Source: Lentibacillus sp. CBA3610
Lineage (GTDB): Bacteria > Bacillota > Bacilli > Bacillales > Amphibacillaceae
NCBI RefSeq assembly: GCF_013373365.1
Contig: NZ_CP035925.1
Location: forward strand, 3,224,001 to 3,288,000
Length of the DNA stretch: 64,000 nucleotides
Direction: 5' to 3'
The number at the start of each line of letters is the position of its first letter. Position 1 is the first letter of the stretch. Positions 60,237-64,000 of the stretch are shown here, one piece after another. The notes under the pieces were generated by a model. That model was given only the letters and a program-made list of their open reading frames with translations, did no database searches and was not told the origin of the DNA. Made by a program: the position numbers and the translations under genes.

Positions 60237-60841
60237 CGCTTGATGTGCAGTTCATAACGATGATTTCCATGATCGCCGGCGGTTTCTATCTGGGGATGGC
60301 GCTGGATACGTTCAGGCGTCTCTCCATCTATTGGAAACAGCGAGTCTTCCTGATATACTTCATGGAAATAAGTTTTTGGCTGACCCAGACAATGTTATTA
60401 TATTATGTATTATTTCTGGCTAATAGCGGGGAGCTGCGTTTCTACGTATTTCTGGCCGTTTTATTGGGATTTTCAATGTACCGGGCTTTAGCTGCCAGCG
60501 CATTTAAAAGGCTGCTGGAACATGTCATCCGGGTTATTGCAGCGATTTCCCGTTTCCTGGAAAATATGTTTAAAACCGTTATCGTCACACCAGTGAAATT
60601 TATCATTCAGTTGCTCATAACCATTGGTGTATTTACGGTGAATTTACTATTAAGTCTGGTTCGATATATCTTTAAAATTGTGTTTGTGCCGGTTTTTTGG
60701 CTGCTGCGAATGATTTTTCGCATGCTTCCTCAATCAATTCAAAAAAATTTACACAAAATTGCAGGATTTTATAGTACAATAGAGAATACATGTAAGAAAT
60801 GGCTGAAAAAGCTGCACCATTGGATGTCCAAGAGGAGGTAG
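60233..60841 (+). CDS. yabQ: Spore cortex biosynthesis protein YabQ
   Basis: This membrane protein of 202 residues has four to five hydrophobic segments, starting MISMIAGGFYLGMALDTFRR. It is longer at the C terminus than some homologues, with a basic tail. Its ATG overlaps the yabP stop (ATGA). divIC follows after 7 bp. Confidence 0.92.
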   Translation: MTLDVQFITMISMIAGGFYLGMALDTFRRLSIYWKQRVFLIYFMEISFWLTQTMLLYYVLFLANSGELRFYVFLAVLLGFSMYRALAASAFKRLLEHVIRVIAAISRFLENMFKTVIVTPVKFIIQLLITIGVFTVNLLLSLVRYIFKIVFVPVFWLLRMIFRMLPQSIQKNLHKIAGFYSTIENTCKKWLKKLHHWMSKRR

Positions 60842-60848
60842 AAAGCCA

Positions 60849-61229
60849 GTGCCTTTAAGGAAAAAAAACGTTGCAAGATTAGATTCAAATTATATGCAGC
60901 AATATGATGCCTACATAGAAAGACAAAAAAGAAAGAAACAACGCCTGATGCGTCGTCTGGTTTTATTTTCAATTGTAGTCGCAATAGCTGTCGGCAGTTT
61001 GACTGCCTACCATTTTAACCAGCGTGCGCTTTACGCGGAAAAAGAGGACCAGTATGAGCAGCTCCGGAATGAGATGGCAACACTTGAAAATGAGGAGCAG
61101 AATTTAAAAGAAGAAATTAATTTGCTCAATGACGAGGAATATGTATTGGATATTGCCCGGACAAATTATTTTTTCTCACAAGAAGGCGAATTAATTTTTA
61201 AAGTACCTGATGAGGAGCCATCTTATTGA
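60849..61229 (+). CDS. divIC: Cell division protein DivIC
   Basis: DivIC (FtsB-like) is part of the divisome with FtsL and DivIB. The 126-residue protein has a basic cytoplasmic N terminus, one membrane span at about 37-57, a coiled coil at about 62-95 and a short tail. The GTG start has AGGAGG at 9 bp. Confidence 0.94.
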   Translation: MPLRKKNVARLDSNYMQQYDAYIERQKRKKQRLMRRLVLFSIVVAIAVGSLTAYHFNQRALYAEKEDQYEQLRNEMATLENEEQNLKEEINLLNDEEYVLDIARTNYFFSQEGELIFKVPDEEPSY

Positions 61230-61301
61230 CACACTTTTACAACACTCGCTATAATATGTAGGGAGTATACTTTTTAAAAATCTAAGGAGGAGCTTTTTTT
61301 A

Positions 61302-61682
61302 ATGTCAATCGAAGTAGGCAGCAAGCTGCAGGGAAAGGTAACCGGTATTACTAATTTTGGGGCCTTTGTTGAAATTGAGGAAGGCAAAACAGGGCTTGTC
61401 CACATTAGTGAGGTTGCCGATAATTACGTGAAAGACATTAATGATCACTTAAGCGTTGGTGACGAGGTAACGGTAAAAGTGATCAATGTCGAAAAGGATG
61501 GTAAGATTGGGCTTTCCATCAAGAAAGCGAAGGATAGGCCGCCACGTCAGCGGAATCGTCAACGTACGGAATCATTTGAGTCAAAAATGAATAAATTTCT
61601 TAAAGACTCGGATGAACGTTTAGCCTCTTTGAAAAAGCACACAGAATCCAAACGCGGAGGTCGAGGTGCTAAAAGAGGATAG
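61302..61682 (+). CDS. yabR: S1-domain RNA-binding protein YabR
   Basis: The 126-residue protein has one S1 domain (about 1-75, GKVTGITNFGAFVEIEEGKTGLVHISE) and a basic C-terminal tail ending RGGRGAKRG. It is likely RNA- or ribosome-associated; the precise role is not settled. AAGGAGG precedes the ATG. Confidence 0.92.
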   Translation: MSIEVGSKLQGKVTGITNFGAFVEIEEGKTGLVHISEVADNYVKDINDHLSVGDEVTVKVINVEKDGKIGLSIKKAKDRPPRQRNRQRTESFESKMNKFLKDSDERLASLKKHTESKRGGRGAKRG

Positions 61683-61726
61683 CTGTTTGCTGTCTATGAG
61701 AAGTTGATAATAAATTTACCATATAC

Positions 61727-61767
61727 AAAAAGCAGGTGCTGCGTTTAGAAGCAGCACCTGCTTTTTT
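61727..61767 (+). terminator. Terminator of yabR
   Basis: AAAAGCAGGTGCTGC pairs perfectly with GCAGCACCTGCTTTT, and more T follow. Confidence 0.92.
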
Positions 61768-61847
61768 GTATGGGGTTTAACAGGTTCTCTATAACACCCT
61801 GTTGTTATGCGTTTGTTCGTCAGCAACAACAATCTTTGCATAAAAAA

Positions 61848-61903
61848 GAAATCGGCTGATTCGCCGATTTCTCCAAGTCTGACTTCCGGCATCTGACCTC
61901 TGG
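61848..61903 (+). repeat. Dispersed hairpin-plus-tail repeat, copy 4
   Basis: GAAATCGG pairs with CCGATTTC, and the tail CAAGTCTGACTTCC...CATCTGACCTCTGG follows. It lies between yabR and tRNA-Met. Confidence 0.8.
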
Positions 61904-61937
61904 AAAGACGAGGCGAATGCCGAGTTTTTCTATTTAA

Positions 61938-62011
61938 TAGCGGCGGAGGGGTTCGAACCCCCGACCTTACGGGTATGAACCGTATGCTCTCGCCAGCTGA
62001 GCTACACCGCC
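61938..62011 (-). tRNA. tRNA-Met, elongator (anticodon CAT)
   Basis: Read on the minus strand, the acceptor starts GGCGGTG and ends CGCCGCT A. The anticodon stem TACGG/CCGTA holds the loop TTCATAC. It resembles B. subtilis elongator tRNA-Met rather than initiator or tRNA-Ile2. CCA is not encoded. It is on the strand opposite to its neighbours. Confidence 0.93.
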
Positions 62012-62165
62012 AATTTCAGTCACAAACAATATAATACAACAGGAACGGCAGTGTGTCAATGAAAAATTCCTGATGGATTTAATGACCGGTAATGATATGA
62101 AAACATGACACTACTAAACAGAATACGGAATGATATGTAGAAAATCGCTTGTCCATTTAGAAACC

Positions 62166-62231
62166 AGTCGAACGATTTTTTGGATTTGCTCTGTTGTTTT
62201 GACAAAAAAAGAATGCATGATGTGTTTTAAT
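62166..62231 (+). promoter_or_regulatory. Spo0A-type promoter of spoIIE
   Basis: TTGACA (62199-62204) and TTTAAT (62226-62231) are separated by 21 bp, the unusual spacing of Spo0A-activated sigma-A promoters such as B. subtilis spoIIE. A possible 0A box AGTCGAA, one mismatch from TGTCGAA, is at 62166-62172. Confidence 0.65.
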
Positions 62232-62256
62232 GTTTGGCAAGAAGGAGTGGTATTGT

Positions 62257-64000
62257 ATGATCAATTCAGTTTCAGGAGTGGAATCCAAAGCATTTGGCAT
62301 GAAACAGGGGATGTTGGAAAGAATTCGCTGGAAACTTTCCGCACAAATGAAAACATTGCTTTTTGAAAAAGGCTGGCTATATTTTCTTGTCGGTTTTTTG
62401 CTTGGACGAGCTGTCATATTATCGGTCGTTTCACCGTTTGCCATCGCTTTTTTAGCTGCCATTTGGATTATACATAGAGACAAGGCTCCAAAGGTGATGC
62501 TCGCTGCCTTGGCCGGGGCGCTGAGTTTCTCTGTTACCCACGGGGTGTTTATTATACTGGCCATGATTTCGTTTGTTCTTTTGGCCGGTATTTTCAAACA
62601 TGCTAAACGGCAGCATCTGCTTATACCATTGTTTGTATTTTTTTCATCCGTAGCACCCAGGTTATTTATTTATTCAATCTGGGGACAACTTACCTCATAT
62701 GAATGGATGCTTTTATTGGTTGAGGGCGTTTTGGGAACTGTCCTGGTATTAATCTTTATGCAGAGTATTCCGTTATTATCACCACAACGTTTTAAACCCG
62801 CATTAAAAAATGAAGAAATTGTTTGTATGATTATACTTATCGCGTCCATTCTGACAGGTACAATTGGCTGGGAAGTGTATAATGCATCAATCGAACAAGT
62901 TTTTTCCCGGTATTTTGTTCTGCTGCTTGCATTTGTCGGGGGCGCAGCTATTGGATCAACGGTTGGCGTCGTTGCTGGACTTATCTTGTCACTTGCCAAT
63001 GTCGCCAATCTCTATCAGATGAGTTTGCTTGCTTTCTCCGGACTGCTTGGGGGGTTGCTCAAAGAAGGCAATAAGGTCGGTGTCAGCCTCGGACTTTTAG
63101 TCGGGACATTTCTGATTGCAATCTATGCTGATGCGGCCAATATTGTACCGTCACTTTTGGAAACGTCAATTGCGATTTGCTTGTTTTTGATCACGCCATC
63201 CGGCTGGATCAAAAAACTGTCCAGGTATATTCCGGGAACCGAAGAACATACGAATGAGCAGGAACAATACCTGCAAAAAGTCCGAAATGTAACAGCTAAA
63301 CGTGTTGAGCAATTTTCCGATGTGTTTGAAGCCCTGTCGAAAAGCTTTTCAGCGGCGGAGGAAATGAAAGAAGATACTGTGAATGAGAGGCGCGAGACAG
63401 ACTATTTTCTGAGCCAGGTGACGGAAAAAACGTGCCAGTCCTGTTTCATGAAAGAACGATGCTGGCAGCAGCAATTTGATAAAACCTACACCTTAATGGA
63501 AGATTTAAAGGATGACCTGGCTGAAGGGCAAGAACCAAATCGTAAATCAGTTCGTGAATTTGAAAATCATTGTGTCAAATCAAGGAAAGTCCTCGATACA
63601 ATGAAAGAGGAGATTTCATTTTACGAAGCTAATAAAAAGTTAAAGAAACAAGTGATGGAAAGCAAACGGTTCGTATCCGATCAATTGCAGGGTGTTTCTG
63701 AAGTCATGGACGATTTTGCCAACGAAATACTTAAGGAGCGCCAGCATCATGAAAAACAGGAATTGCAAATTATGAACACATTAAAAAACATGGGCATTGT
63801 ATTGGAAAAGCTCGACATTTATCGGCTGGAAAAAGGGAATGTTGACCTTGAGATGACACTGTCCTTTTATGATTACCGCGGGGAAGGTTCAAAGCTGATT
63901 GCCCCGGTTTTATCTGATATTTTAAATGAAATGATCATCGTGAAAAAAGAAGAAGTCTCGCCATTTCCGAATGGCTATTGTCAATTGGTGTTTGGCTCGG
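62257..64000 (+). CDS. spoIIE: Stage II sporulation protein E (5' part, runs off the window)
   Basis: SpoIIE is the membrane-bound PP2C phosphatase that dephosphorylates SpoIIAA to activate sigma-F, and it also interacts with FtsZ. The first 581 codons are present and open. About ten membrane spans occupy residues 35-320 (VGFLLGRAVILSVVSPFAIAF onward). They are followed by the central cytoplasmic regulatory region with CQSCFMKERCW. The C-terminal phosphatase domain lies beyond the end. GAAGGAGTGG precedes ATG 62257. Confidence 0.95.
   Translation, partial: MINSVSGVESKAFGMKQGMLERIRWKLSAQMKTLLFEKGWLYFLVGFLLGRAVILSVVSPFAIAFLAAIWIIHRDKAPKVMLAALAGALSFSVTHGVFIILAMISFVLLAGIFKHAKRQHLLIPLFVFFSSVAPRLFIYSIWGQLTSYEWMLLLVEGVLGTVLVLIFMQSIPLLSPQRFKPALKNEEIVCMIILIASILTGTIGWEVYNASIEQVFSRYFVLLLAFVGGAAIGSTVGVVAGLILSLANVANLYQMSLLAFSGLLGGLLKEGNKVGVSLGLLVGTFLIAIYADAANIVPSLLETSIAICLFLITPSGWIKKLSRYIPGTEEHTNEQEQYLQKVRNVTAKRVEQFSDVFEALSKSFSAAEEMKEDTVNERRETDYFLSQVTEKTCQSCFMKERCWQQQFDKTYTLMEDLKDDLAEGQEPNRKSVREFENHCVKSRKVLDTMKEEISFYEANKKLKKQVMESKRFVSDQLQGVSEVMDDFANEILKERQHHEKQELQIMNTLKNMGIVLEKLDIYRLEKGNVDLEMTLSFYDYRGEGSKLIAPVLSDILNEMIIVKKEEVSPFPNGYCQLVFGS

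Overview
The window is a stretch of chromosome from an endospore-forming, low-to-moderate-GC Bacillaceae bacterium. Codon use, repeat content and protein sequences fit a halotolerant genus near Virgibacillus, Lentibacillus or Oceanobacillus, but I cannot fix the genus from sequence alone. Gene order follows the origin-proximal part of the Bacillus subtilis chromosome from guaB to spoIIE almost gene for gene.

Layout. 0-8.3 kb: guaB, dacA, pdxST, a serine T-box with serS, a 52-bp tandem repeat, tRNA-Ser, and a second T-box with proI. 8.3-10.5 kb: an unknown small gene and the deoxynucleoside kinase genes dck and dgk, all on the minus strand. 10.6-16.6 kb: accessory genes next to tRNA-Arg, namely an intact dicarboxylate/amino-acid symporter, a frameshifted acetyl-CoA synthetase and a heavily frameshifted PfpI/DJ-1 gene. 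These are followed by yaaH (frameshifted) and yaaI. 16.7-17.6 kb: tadA and the SRP RNA. 17.7-24.9 kb: a five-gene locus ordered like lnrJKLMN (histidine kinase, response regulator, ABC ATPase, two permeases). Its response regulator gene is split by a decayed IS1182-like element with a 7-bp target duplication. 24.9-36.4 kb: the replication, repair and signalling cluster dnaX-ebfC-recR-yaaL-bofA-csfB-yaaO-tmk-darA-yaaR-holB-ricT-yabA-trmN6-yazA-rsmI. 36.4-47 kb: abrB (minus), metS, tatD, yabE, rnmV, ksgA, yabG, veg, sspF, ispE, purR. 47-56.5 kb: spoVG, glmU, prs, ctc, pth, fin, mfd, spoVT. 56.5-64 kb: yabM, mazG-type yabN, rqcP (one frameshift), yabP, yabQ, divIC, yabR, tRNA-Met on the minus strand, and the 5' two thirds of spoIIE, which runs off the end.

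The genes combine housekeeping roles (nucleotide synthesis, aminoacylation, cell-wall precursors, replication clamp loading, tRNA and rRNA modification) with sporulation (bofA, csfB, fin, yabG, sspF, spoVG, spoVT, yabPQ, spoIIE). Several sporulation genes carry readable promoters for the expected sigma factor: sigma-F at csfB and fin, sigma-G at spoVT, sigma-H at spoVG, and a Spo0A-type wide-spaced sigma-A promoter at spoIIE.

I did not find a clearly new multi-gene system. The most interesting material is non-coding: a four-copy dispersed hairpin-plus-tail repeat, a three-copy MITE-like family sharing a 22-bp identical core and TGCGAC-type terminal repeats, a 52-bp minisatellite, a long inverted repeat near 8.9 kb, and the clustered frameshift mutations.
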